DNA of 64,000 nucleotides from Vicia villosa (GCF_029867415.1 NC_081183.1:57858336-57922335), one strand, 5' to 3'. Shown: positions 47,569 to 59,428, counted from the stretch's first letter. The notes: generated by a model from the letters alone, not told the origin. Numbers and translations: made by a program.

Positions 47569-47610
47569 CCTATATGGCTTAATATATCTCACATTATCTC
47601 TATGACAAAT
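47569..47610 (+). repeat. 42-bp remnant of an X2-type LTR
   Basis: Matches 41247-41288 in the X2 5' LTR at 41 of 42 positions (ggcTtaa versus ggcTcaa region). It starts mid-LTR, so the first 150 bp of that LTR are missing, and it ends where the array's first LTR begins. Confidence 0.8.
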
Positions 47611-49015
47611 TGTTGCACCCCAATTTTTGACCTCTAAGATCCCATCATTTTCTAAGTGTTATGATCATTATTGTTATACCCCAAAATTTGCCTCCGTTTT
47701 TTTAAAAAGAGAAGTCAACAGACTTCTGTCTAAAAATTTGGAGTTTTATACAATCTTGGATTTTTATTTCATAAATATCCTGATTTTATAAATACTTAAT
47801 TTTTAGAATTTTTTATACAGTATTTTGGTTCGCTGTTAAATTTATTCTTACATAAACGCCAAATACTGTTTATCACTTCATACACTGTTTATTTAAGATT
47901 TATTTTCAGATAAATAATGCCGACGTAGTTGGTACAGAATTAAAATTTGCAGGCACGGAGTCCGGGTTTCAGATTATACTGGAGAACGAGTTTTTGAGAC
48001 CTCAAATGGATTTCATGGATCTCCATACACCTCAAAGTACCACTAGGAAAATTTTCAAACTTCGATTCGCTCGGACGCACAGTCAACAGCTCAAACAGTC
48101 AACAGACGACCAGTTTGACCAAAAAGTCAACAGACAGTCAAAAATGCAATTTTTTGTCAGCATCCATATTTTTTCAAAAGATTCATCAATTGATCAAGGA
48201 TTTATCATAATTCATCAAGAAAATTTCAGAAATCAACAAAACTCAAAATTGCAAAATTAGAGTTTTTTTACCTAAAACTCAACTGAACTTTGACCGACCA
48301 TAACTCTCTCATAATTTATCAGAAAAATTCCAACCAAAGCTCATTCTCAAGGAAATTCAATTCTCTACAACTTTGATGTTGGGACCAAGGTCAAGAAATG
48401 CGTCCGCCTAAGAGATATAAGCCAAAACATTACAGGTCATTTTCAAAGTCAACAAAAAGCAGTTTTTTGTCAAAGCTCATATCATCAAGATAACTTCTCC
48501 AAATGCAAAAATGCATCCAAGGTGGCTTGTAGAGGACATCTTGGGCTTTCCAAAAAGTAAAAGAACACTTTCATAGGATCAAAATTGAGGGAGATATGCC
48601 TTGATGAAGTTGACCTTTTTTGGAAAAATGCATGAAACAAGTAATGACAAAAACTTGATTCTTTTTCAAAAAGGCCAATTCTTTTGTGATTCAATCTTGA
48701 TTCCCATATGTCTAAAGGGCATTCACGACCTATCCATGATTCATGACACTTTTATTTCATTTTAATTAAATTTTATTCATTTAAAGTTTAATTAAAGTGA
48801 GATAATTCAAAGATATTATCAAAGATGCTTATGGTTGCCAATCAAGACCAATTCAAGATGCTTAAAGATATTATTGCAAGATTGAAGAGAATAACACTTG
48901 AGTGTTTTAACCATGGTTAAAGAAATGCACTCATTGAAAGAATATTCCATTCTTTTTCCACAAAATTAATCATGACAATTCCAACTTGCAAGGCTTCCAT
49001 ATCAAATCATTTGCC

Positions 49016-49023
49016 TATAAATA
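49016..49023 (+). promoter_or_regulatory. Array LTR TATA box
   Basis: TATAAATA in LTR 1, repeated at 56865-56872 in LTR 2. It follows 'atcatttgcc' and precedes a purine-rich 'aaagagagg' stretch, a layout expected at the U3/R border. Each tandem unit thus carries its own promoter. Confidence 0.55.
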
Positions 49024-49980
49024 AAACTTCATTTTCTTCATTCAAAGAGAGGGAAAAAAAAGGGAGGAACACAAAGAACAACAATCACCACAAAGTCATA
49101 GCTTAAGTTTATATTTTTGCAAAAGTTTCAAGAAACTTGTAAAAATCAAGGCTCATTCAAATAGCCACTTTCAATCAATTTCAATCACTCTATTCCACTC
49201 TTGGGACATCATAGAGTAAGTACAATGTAATTTTTAATATGTAGTAGTGTTAGGAGTTCATGAATTAAAAACTCCATATTTATGCATATTTTTAATTTCT
49301 CAAAAAAAATGTTTTAATTTTAGTTTTAAGTTGATTTAATTTTTAACATAAAAATATTTTATTTCTTTTCATAATTAATTTATTTTGCTTAACTAATTAG
49401 TAATTATGTAAATATTGCTTTTTAATTATTTTCAACCAATCAAAAAACTCCAAAAATATTTTCCTTTTAGATTTAGGTTTATATTTTTATAATCTAATTT
49501 TAACATAAAAAAGAATATTTTTCTTGTTAAGTTTAATTATTTGTATAATTAGCTTGTTAATTAACTTAAAATCAATTCCAAAAAAATCACAAAAAAAAAT
49601 GAATTAAATTTAATTTGTTTTATATTTATTTTTGTATATTATTTGATATTATTTCTTATCTTTTTCTTTGTCCCGAATTGGAATAAAAGATCAAATATGG
49701 CAGAGATTGTATGTAGTTGATTTAAGACTTTTGGAAATTTATCGTGTAGTCGCTATGATTCTATCAAGCTTCTGATAAATTTTCATTAACTTTAAATCTG
49801 AGATCATCATTCACTCACCATCGATCTTCACTAACATCGTGAATATAGTTGACTAGCTTCAAGATGATTCGCGTGCTAACATACTAACAATTAACTTTAA
49901 ATTCCGCATTTTATTATATTGTTCTTTATATTTCTTGCTTTATACTTTATTTTATCATTCATCATATTTATATTTATGTT

Positions 49981-50391
49981 ATTTTCTCTTTGTCCATTTG
50001 GACATATTATTTATGTTTCTCTTATTTTTTCTTTGTCCATTTGGACATATTATTTATGTTTCTGTTATTTTTTCTTTGTCCATTTGGACATATTATTTAT
50101 TGTTTCTGTCATTTTTTCTTTGTCCATTTGGACATATTATTTATTGTTTCTGTCATTTTTTCTTTGTCCATTTGGACATATTATTTATGTTTCTGCTATT
50201 TTTTCTTTGTCCATTTGGACATATTATTTATATTTCTGCTATTTTTTCTTTGTCCATTTGGACATATTATTTATATTTCTGCTATTTTTTCTTTGTCCAT
50301 TTGGACGTTTATATTCCGCTATTTTCTCTTTGTCCATTTGGACGCTATGTTTATATTTCCGCTATTTTCTTTTTGTCCACTTGGACCATAC
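49981..50391 (+). repeat. 43/44-bp minisatellite with GTCCA-TT-TGGAC dyad, LTR 1
   Basis: Ten units of CTTTGTCCATTTGGACATAT followed by 'tatttatgtttctgttatttt'. The core GTCCATTTGGAC is a perfect 5-bp dyad around TT. The last three units lose the 'atattattta' part and the last core is GTCCACTTGGACC. All three plus frames happen to be open here. Confidence 0.93.
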
Positions 50392-51560
50392 TTTACTTTT
50401 ATGCTAAAACACTAATAAACAACAAAAACTAAAAAAAAACGCTTAAGGTTCTCTCTTGGACTACTGGTTACTATCTCTAGCATTTTGGAGATTCGGACTT
50501 ATGGACTTAGTGCCTCTGGACCTCTATTATGTTATTACTCTATGGTTGTTCTGTCTGTCTGGCATTGGATTGTTGTCTGTTTGTGTATGCAGGTATTTCC
50601 TTGAAAGTCCTTGATGGTTAATTCCGAGGCATTGAGATAAGGATTTTACCCGAAAACAGCCGTTACTCTGCCCGATTTTCATCAGAATTTTAATGTGATT
50701 AATGCAAAGTGGTGCTAAAGATAATAAGTTCATCTGGATCCCCAAGTGGTAATGCGTCGGTCAACTGTTGGTTTCTTATTTTGGTCAGATCATTCTCTCC
50801 TTAAACTTTTATTTTAAGCACTAGGATAGCCTCTTCATCTCCTCCCACTTCTTAAATTTTCAAAATCTCCTCCCTTTTTCCAAAATCTTCTTATGTTTGT
50901 AAAACCTCTTTTAAAAATCTTTTCTTATAAAATACCTTTTGCCCTTAGTGGCTTTTCTTTCAAAGTTTAGACACGATTAAATGTTGTAGTGAGTTGTGAT
51001 ACCCCACGATTTTGAGATTGATAGATATAATGGAATCTTTTCCACGTGAGAGAGATAGTGTCATACTCGTTGATTTTCATCCGAGTTGGAGCTCTTCTTT
51101 CATTTGTGATGCAAAGAATCTATTTGTTCTCATGATCAAGATCAATGGCTGAGTATTTCTCTCCGACGACGATAAAGTGTTTATTCCTTTTAAAAAAAAC
51201 CGTTTTCCCTTTTAAGCGGAACTACATTAGCTCTGACTTCTCCATTGCACCGAGGAGGTATGTAGGCACAAGGCTTAATGTCTTGCCGAGCTTATTTTAA
51301 AAATCAAACAAGAGAAAAAGTGATCTAAGCAAAATTAAGAGCCCATGGATAACCATGGATACAAAGGGTGCTTAAAACCTTCCCTTTGTATAACCAACCC
51401 CCCGAACCCAAAATCTGTCAAAAGGTCTTTTTCTGTTCTTTTATGCCTTTCCTAAATGTTGAATAAAATAAAAGTCGGTGGCGACTCTTGCAAAAATATA
51501 AAAAATCCAAAAAAAGAAAGAGCAAGGAGTTAGTTCCTCAAAAAACCGAGTTTACAGAAC

Positions 51561-51578
51561 TGGCGACTCTGCTGGGGA
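51561..51578 (+). other. Primer-binding site, internal 1 (tRNA-Arg type)
   Basis: TGGCGACTCTGCTGGGGA begins four bases after the LTR end. This matches the primer site type reported for Ogre elements (tRNA-Arg). Confidence 0.8.
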
Positions 51579-52485
51579 GTGAAAATCTTTTTAAAGAGGG
51601 GTTACCTTAGAATTTTTGATCACTTTAATATTTGCTTATATTTGTTTATTTTATTATTTTTTGCTATTCTGGATATATGTGTGGTTCCGTCACTTGAGAT
51701 ACATTATGGACAAATCCTAACCCGGATTAAGTACACATAAGAATTAGGTGGAGGGTATAGTCATGTACAGGCGTACGTGAGAATCCTTCTGCTCAGTGGA
51801 GGTTCCTTGTTGGTAATATATGTTTAGCATGTTTCGTAGCGAAGACATTATTGCTTTCATTGAACTGTAGAAGCTGAGTTGGCCGTAGAACCCCAACCCA
51901 TCCTGGCCTTATTAGGTTCTGGCGCAAAAACTATTCAGGTGTAGACTTGGATTAGTTGTCATGCGGAGAGCCACACTCAAACGAGTTTTTCTTGAGAATA
52001 TTGCTGGTTCACAAGTTCAGCTGTGCAAGCCGGTAATATCCGAAAGAAAAATGTAGACTCTGACGTATCAGTAGAACATGTTATGCAGGTGATTAACCAT
52101 AGTACTATCCCATATTTGGTTCTTTGACCTCATGCTCGTGACGTTGAACTTTGGAACCTACCTTATGTGCACCATGTTTGTGTTACAATTTCTGTATATG
52201 TGGCATTCATGCATTCATACATTCATAAAAATCTTTTCCTTTGATTTCCAATGAACTCAGAGGTATTTTTTGTAAACATCGTAAGTTTCATCAAACTCAA
52301 TGGATCTTGGGTGTTGATGGGGTGAAAACTCTAATCCACCAAAATGGATGATTGATTTTGATGATAACTTATTCAATGCTTTAATCCAATGCTCTAATGT
52401 TTGCAAATTAATATCTTAAGTTCTTTGAAACTCAAATAATAAAAACAACAATTACATCATTTGCATACATACATCCAGGTCATCC
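51579..52485 (+). other. Leader of array internal 1
   Basis: Non-coding, about 900 bp between primer site and gag remnant. It lacks the N-terminal two thirds of gag. It contains 'ttcatgcattcatacattcat' and 'tttgcatacatacatccaggt' type leader words similar to the X2 leader. No other feature seen. Confidence 0.6.
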
Positions 52486-52746
52486 ATGAAACTTATCCCC
52501 GTCTGTCTCCATCTTCGAAGTTGTCTGTCTACCATCAAGTTGATTCCTCCTCCTCGGAATCCTCTTCCAGAAGGTTTTAGGTCTGATCTTCATTGTCCTT
52601 TCCATCAAGGGGCAGCGGGCCATGATTTAGAAAGATGTTTCCCTTTGAAGGCCAGAGTTCAAAAGTTGGTTAGATCAAAGATGTTATCTTTTAAGAATGT
52701 TGGTCCCAATGTTGTCACTAATCATTTGCCCAACCAGAGTGGCTGA
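52486..52746 (+). pseudogene. Ogre-like gag C-terminal remnant, internal 1
   Basis: An 86-codon frame with 'LHCPFHQGAAGHDLERCFPL', the C-x2-H-x5-H-x4-C zinc-like motif at the end of Tat/Ogre gag, and 'VGPNVVTNHLPNQSG' before TGA. It corresponds to the last fifth of the X2 gag (44630-44811), where the motif reads CAYHSNSPGHDTENY. All metal ligands are kept here. The gag particle domain is missing upstream, so the unit cannot form particles itself. Confidence 0.8.
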
Positions 52747-54680
52747 AGACGAGTCAAAGGCAATTATCTTCCTAAAGCCAAGTGTTTTAGACGGGATAGC
52801 TTATCCCTGTTGCTGATTAGTCACTAGGCCTTGTTTCTTTACTGTTTGTATTTCCTTAATTGTGCTGTTTACTTTTAGACTTTGTTTGTTTATGAATGGT
52901 GATTTTAATGAAATGAGCATCGTATGTTTGAATTCATTTTCATCTACTATGTCTATGTTTATGCTTCTTTTACAAAAAAAAAAAAATTCTATTTTGCTTT
53001 CTTTATCAAACTTGTGTTTTATGCAAAGATTGGAGGGAAGATGATGACAACGAAATACCCAGGTTGTTGAACTGTATGCTTTCAAATAAAACTGTGCTGA
53101 CGATGTACATGCATTGTTTCAATTCCCAAACACTGGAGATATAAGGATGATAATCCCTCGTTCACCCCTTTGAGCCTGGAAGTTGGTGTTTCTTTCTGTA
53201 CGAAATAACCCACATTTTAACCCGGGGTAGGGTAGTTCCCAGTTAATTTGTTTGTTCATTCTATTTTAAGAGAATCATTCAATACACCTTTCAACAAGTG
53301 TTTTAATCACAAGCTTTCCTCCGCATACATCAAAGAAATGTTGGAGACGTCAAGCAAAAGCCAATGATGGGTCATTATAATCATTAAGCAGGATAGTCAC
53401 TATCTTTCAAAAAAAGTATCAAAAAAGAAAATCAAAGAAAAGCCTGCTAAGTCAAAATCAAAAAATGACTTAGGAAAAAATTAAGGCATCCCGCTGACTG
53501 TAAGTTCAAAATAAACAGTTCAGGCAAAAGTTAGGGATATCAAAAGGAAAAAAGGAGAGATAAGTCAATAAATTCTTGAACCACAAAATGTTGTGACTAT
53601 CAAAAGGAAGAAGTGACTGGCATCTCCAAGTTTTCTTGACTTGTGAACTATCATCATTACAAGAGGTAAAATTCCAAAAGTCTCTTGGTACCTGAATGCA
53701 TATTTTGAATTAACTGGGTTTAGGACTGAATATCATCACGAAGATGGGGTGGGTTACAAAAATTTTGAGCCTTATACCTTTTGTTTTTTAAACCGTGAAC
53801 CTGACCACGTTACAACCTTCAAAAGCCCTAATTGAAGCAAGGTTTATTTTGAAAGCATACTACAACAAGGTTGCGTAAGCTGACTCCCAAGAGATTCGCC
53901 AATCATTTATTTTGATATCATACTTTTACTTTGAACTTCTCAAACCATTGTGTTTTGACCAATAATTCCATTTTCTTTATATATATAACATCTTTCCAAT
54001 AATGATTTTGACTTCAAAAAAATATGTTTTGAGCATTGCATTAAAATTACCATTCTTGAATGAACATTTATTTGCAAGTAAGCACTCATCTTTAAGAAAG
54101 TTCAAACAGTCGGGAAACTTGATCAGTGATCCTATCAGGGGCACGTTACTTTAAGATCCTGTTGTTCATATGTTTAATCAAGATTTGTTGATCAGAATAT
54201 CCTCTTCAATATGTATACTATGGTAAGTCTTCCTAACATTCATTTCAAGAGTTGAAGCCATGATCAGTTCATCCCCAACTTAGTTCAACTGAAGCCATGA
54301 TCTGTTAACTTGCAACAATTATTCAATCAGGGGCAATCTTCTTCAGCAATCCCCAAGCACAATTTATCAGTCCTTCTCAAAGGATCATTTGTTTGATACA
54401 GTTATCAGTGTGACAAGAAGTTTGTTCAAGCATTTTCTTTCCAAGCAGAGTTTTCAGAATTTCCGTGTTGAGGAATCAAAGTTCCAATCTTGCCTCGCAA
54501 AAGAGTTAATCCCAGTCGTCATAAATAACTACATTGCATTGAGCATTCATCATGCATAGAAAAATTTAACATCATGCATAGAAACAAACTCATGCTCATT
54601 TACATTTTTCCAAGTCCTGTTGTTATCAACATCTTACCTTGAGATCAAAGTCCAACTTACTTGGCATTGACCTTTAATAT
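52747..54680 (+). other. Post-gag non-coding region, internal 1
   Basis: Aligns with X2 44812-45870 in its first kilobase, including the two potential hairpins (53442-53474 and 53494-53523). The rest contains 'caggggca' words near 54140 and 54330, and no coding frame. Confidence 0.65.
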
Positions 54681-55128
54681 TATTCAATCACGCTTTACTC
54701 TTGATTGATCTTTATTTATATTCAATCATGTTTTACTCTTGATGTTGGTTGATCGTGCTTTACTCTCGGTTGGTGTCTCAATCATGTTTTACTCTTGATG
54801 TTGTTTGATCGTGCTTTACTCTCGGTTGGTGTCTCAATCATGTTTTACCCTTGATGTTGTTCAATCATGTTTTACTCTTGATGACCTTTGATGTTATCCA
54901 ATCATGGTTTACTCTTGATTGCTTTTGATACTATTCAATCATGTTTTAGTCTTGATTGCCTATGATGTTATCCAATCATGGTTTACTCTTGATTGTCCGT
55001 TGATGATTATTCAATCATGTTTTAGTCTTGATTGCCTATGGTGATGTTCAATCATGTTTTACTCTTGAATGCCTCTGTAAATTTGTACTCCTTTCCAAAT
55101 TCATTCATGTTTTACTCTTGAGTTATTT
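54681..55128 (+). repeat. CAATCATGTTTTACTCTTGAT minisatellite, internal 1
   Basis: About fourteen imperfect units of TCAATCATGTTTTACTCTTG with spacers of 10-20 bp. Variants are TGATCGTGCTTTACTCTCGG and CCAATCATGGTTTACTCTTG. It ends about 330 bp before the next LTR. Confidence 0.88.
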
Positions 55129-55450
55129 CTGATAGGGGTTCCAGAGATTTTTCTTTCTGAACATCTCTCTTGATTTCCTGTCCAAAGTTCCTTTCACGTT
55201 TTATTCCTGAAAGCTTCTGTGAAGTCCGATTCTATTCCTGGATGACTTATACCTTTTCCCCAACGGAGTCTGTTTACTTCTCCCCAGTGGTGTCCTGTTT
55301 CCATCTCGTGGAAATCATATGCATTCATAATCATAAGCATTACATTGCATCTCAGGTTCAAAAATTGTGTTTTTATATATATTTAAGTCTCTTCAATCAC
55401 GTCGAAACGAAGATTTACAATCTTCACATCTCCGGATAGAAGAAACTTAA

Positions 55451-55461
55451 ATAGGGGCATC
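55451..55461 (+). other. Polypurine-tract-like priming site before array LTR 2
   Basis: ATAGGGGCATC directly precedes TGTTGCACCC. The same word precedes LTR 3 at 63321-63331. AGGGGCA(T)C before the 3' LTR is typical of Tat/Ogre elements. LTR 1 lacks it (preceded by GACAAAT), so LTR 1 is the true 5' end of the array. Confidence 0.7.
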
Positions 55462-58400
55462 TGTTGCACCCCAATTTTTGACCTCTAAGATCCCATCATT
55501 TTCTAAGTGTTATGATCATTATTGTTATACCCCAAAATTTGCCTGCGTTTTTTTAAAAAGAAAAGTCAACAGACTTCTGTCTAAAAATTTGGAGTTTTAT
55601 ACAATCTTGGATTTTAATTTCATAAATATCCTGATTTTATAAATACTTAATTTTTAGAATTTTTTATACAGTATTTTGGTTCGCTGTTAAATTTATTCTT
55701 ACATAAACGCCAAATACTGTTTATCACTTCATACACTGTTTATTTGAGATTTGTTTTCAGATAAATAATGCTGACGTAGTTGGTACAGAATTAAAATTTG
55801 CAGGCACGGAGTCCGGGTTTCAGATTATACTGGAGAACGAGTTTTTGAGACCTCAAATGGATTTCATGGATCTCCATACATCTCAAAGTACCACTAGGAA
55901 AATTTTCAAACTTCGATTCGCTCGGACGCACAGTCAACGGCTCAAACAGTCAATAGACGACCAGTTTGACCAAAAAGTCAACAGACAGTCAAAAATGCAA
56001 TTTTTTGTCAGCATCCATATTTTTTCAAAAGATTCATCAATTGATCAAGGATTTATCATAATTCATCAAGAAAAGTTCAGAAATCAACAAAACTCAAAAT
56101 TGCAAAATTAGAGTTTTTTACCTAAAAGTCAACTGAACTTTGACCGACCATAACTTTCTCATAATTTATCAGAAAAATTCCAACCAAAGCTCATTCTCAA
56201 GGAAATTCAATTCTCTACAACTTTGATGTTAGGACCAAGGTCAATAAATGCGTCCGCCTAAGAGATATAAGCCAAAACATTACAGGTCATTTTCAAAGTC
56301 AACAAAAAGCAGTTTTTTGTCAAAGCTCATATCATCAAGATAACTTCTCCAAATGCAAAAACGCTTCCAAAGTGGCTTGTAGAGGACATCTTGGGCTTTC
56401 AAAAAGTAAAAGAACACTTTCATAGGATCAAAATTGAGGGAGATATGCCTTGATGAAGTTGACCTTTTTTGGAAAAATGCATGAAACAAGTAATGACCAA
56501 AACTTGATTCTTTTTCAAAAAGGCCAATTCTTTTGTGATTCAATCTTGATTCCCATATGTCTAAAGGGCATCCACGATCTATCCATGATTCATGACACTT
56601 TTATTTCATTTTAATTAAATTTTATTCATTTAAAGTTTAATTAAAGTGAGATAATTCAAAGATATTATCAAAGATGATTATGGTTGCCAATCAAGACCAA
56701 TTCAATATGCTTAAAGATATTATTGCAAGATTGAAGAGAATAACACTTGAGTATTTTAACCATGGTTAAAGAAATGCACTCATTGAAAGAATATTCCATT
56801 CTTTTTCCACAAAATTAATCATGACAATTCCAACTTGCAAGGCTTCCATATCAAATCATTTGCCTATAAATAGAACTTCATTTTCTTCATTCAAAGAGAG
56901 GAAAAAAAAAAGGGAGGAACACAAAGAACAACAATCACCACAAAGTCATAGCTTAAGTTTATATTTTTGCAAAAGTTTCAAGAAACTTGTAAAAATCAAG
57001 GCTCATTCAAATAGCCACTTTCAATCAATTTCAATCACTCTATTCCACTCTTGGGACATCATAGAGTAAGTACAATGTAATTTTTAATATGTAGTAGTGT
57101 TAGGAGTTCATGAATTAAAAACTCCATATTTATGCATATTTTTAATTTCTCAAAAAAAAAGTTTTAATTTTAGTTTTAAGTTGATTTAATTTTTAACATA
57201 AAAATATTTTATTTCTTTTTATAATTAATTTATTTTGCTTAACTAATTAGTAATTATGTAAATATTGCTTTTTAATTATTTTCAACCAATAAAAAAACTC
57301 CAAAAATATTTTCCTTTTAGATTTAGGTTTATATTTTTATAATCTAATTTTTAACATAAAAAAAAGAATATTTTTCTTGTTAAGTTTAATTATTTGTATA
57401 ATTATTTGTTTAATTAGCTTGTTAATTAACTTAAAATCAATTCCAAAAAAATCACAAAAAAAATGAATTAAGTTTAATTTGTTTTATATTTATTTTTGTA
57501 TATTATTTGATATTATTTCTTATCTTTTTCTTTGTCCCGAATTGGAATAAAAGATCAAATATGGCAGAGATTGTATGTAGTTGATTTATGACTTTTGGAA
57601 ATTTATCGTGTAGTCGCTATGATTCTATCAAGCTTCTGATAAATTTTCATTAACTTTAAATCTGAGATCATCATTCACTCACCATCGATCTTCACTAACA
57701 TCGTGAATATACTTGACTAGCTTCAAGATGATTCGCGTGCTAACATACTAACAATTAACTTTAAATTCCGCATTTTATTATATTGTTCTTTATATTTCTT
57801 GCTTTATACTTTATTTTATCATTCATCATATTTATATTTATGTTATTTTCTCTTTGTCCATTTGGACATATTATTTATAGTTGTGTTATTTTTTCTTTGT
57901 CCATTTGGACATATTATTTATGTTTCTGTTATTTTTTCTTTGTCCATTTGGACATATTATTTATTGTTTCTGTCATTTTTTCTTTGTCCATTTGGACATA
58001 TTATTTATTGTTTCTGTCATTTTTTCTTTGTCCATTTGGACATATTATTTATGTTTCTGCTATTTTTTTCTTTGTCCATTTGGACATATTATTTATATTT
58101 CTGCTATTTTTTCTTTGTCCATTTGGACATATTATTTATATTTCTGCTATTTTTTCTTTGTCCATTTGGACGTTTATATTCCGCTATTTTCTCTTTGTCC
58201 ATTTGGACGCTATGTTTATATTTCCGCTATTTTCTTTTTGTCCACTTGGACCATACTTTACTTTTATGCTAAAACACTAATAAACAACAAAAATCTAAAA
58301 AAAAACGCTTAAGGTTCTCTCTTGGACTACTGGTTACTATCTCTAGCATTTTGGAGATTCGGACTTATGGACTTAGTGCCTCTGGACCCCTATCATGTTA

Positions 58401-59424
58401 TTACTCTATGGTTGTTCTGTCTGTCTGGCATTGGATTGTTGTCTGTTTGTGTATGCAGGTATTTCCTTGAAAGTCCTTGATGGTTAATTCCGAGGCATTG
58501 AGATAAGGATTTTACCCGAAAACAGCCGTTACTCTGCCCGATTTTCATCAGAATTTTAATGTGATTAATGCAAAGTGGTGCTAAAGATAATAAGTTCATC
58601 TGGATCCCCAAGTGGTAATGCGTCGGTCAACTGTTGGTTTCTTATTTTGGTCAGATCATTCTCTCCTTAAACTTTTATTTTAAGCACTAGGATAGCCTCT
58701 TCATCTCCTCCCACTTCTTAAATTTTCAAAATCTCCTCCCTTTTTCCAAAATCTTCTTATGTTTGTAAAACCTCTTTTAAAAATCTTTTCTTATAAAATA
58801 CCTTTTGCCCTTAGTGGCTTTTCTTTCAAAGTTTAGACACGATTAAATGTTGTAGTGAGTTGTGATACCCCACGATTTTGAGATTGATATATATATAATG
58901 GAATCTTTTCCACGTGAGAGAGATAGTGTCATACTCGTTGATTTTCATCCGAGTTGGAGCTCTTCTTTCATTTGTGATGCAAAGAATCTATTTGTTCTCA
59001 TGATCAAGATCAATGGCTGAGTATTTCTCTCCGACGACGATAAAGTGTTTATTCCTTTTAAAAAAAACCGTTTTCCCTTTTAAGCGGAACTACATTAGCT
59101 CTGACTTCTCCATTGCACCGAGGAGGTATGTAGGCACAAGGCTTAATGTCTTGCCGAGCTTATTTTAAAAATCAAACAAGAGAAAAAGTGATCTAAGCAA
59201 AATTAAGAGCCCATGGATAACCATGGATACAAAGGATGCTTAAAACCTTCCCTTTGTATAACCAACCCCCCGAACCCAAAATCTGTCAAAAGGTCTTTTT
59301 CTGTTCTTTTATGCCTTTCCTAAATGTTGGATAAAATAAAAGTCGGTGGCGACTCTTGCAAAAATATAAAAAATCCAAAAAAAGAAAGAGCAAGGAGTTA
59401 GTTCCTCAAAAAACTGAGTTTACA
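55462..59424 (+). repeat. Array LTR 2 (shared by both units)
   Basis: 3,963 bp, near-identical to LTR 1 with small indels (for example an extra 'attatttgttta' near 57400). TATAAATA at 56865-56872, dyad minisatellite at 57845-58255, TGGCGACTCT word at 59347-59356. It acts as the 3' LTR of unit 1 and the 5' LTR of unit 2. Confidence 0.88.
57845..58255 (+). repeat. 43/44-bp minisatellite with GTCCA-TT-TGGAC dyad, LTR 2
   Basis: Same ten-unit layout as in LTR 1, with a changed first spacer ('ttatagttgtgtta') and one extra T in another. Confidence 0.93.
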
Positions 59425-59428
59425 GAAC

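Larger units (their letters stand above)
41097..47610 (+). mobile_element. Gag-only Tat/Ogre-type Ty3/gypsy element (family X2)
   Basis: It begins with an LTR start TGTCATACCCCAAAATTTGC, has a leader, a gag gene of Tat/Ogre type (43420-44811), then 2.8 kb non-coding with a 64-bp minisatellite, and ends in a 42-bp piece of its own LTR. There is no protease, RT, RNase H or integrase. I found no tRNA-Arg-type primer site, so the 5' leader may be rearranged. The 3' end is interrupted by the Ogre-like array at 47611. Confidence 0.78.
47611..51556 (+). repeat. Array LTR 1
   Basis: 3,946 bp, TGTTGCACCC...TTTACA. Parts in order: a 61-bp start block; a second LTR-like start TGTTATACCCCAAAATTTGC at 47672; the module shared with X1 and X2 (to about 48700); AT-rich DNA; a TATAAATA box (49016-49023); more AT-rich DNA; a GTCCATTTGGAC minisatellite (49981-50391); and the 3' part with a primer-site-like TGGCGACTCT at 51479-51488. 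Confidence 0.88.

Noticed and set aside
49919..50432. Three overlapping plus-strand frames of 141-165 codons rich in Phe, Leu, Ile and Trp, resembling a repeated membrane protein (also 57783-58312).
   Set aside because: They are the three readings of one 43/44-bp minisatellite whose unit has no stop in any frame. Units of 43 and 44 bp shift frame, and no start context or family motif is present.
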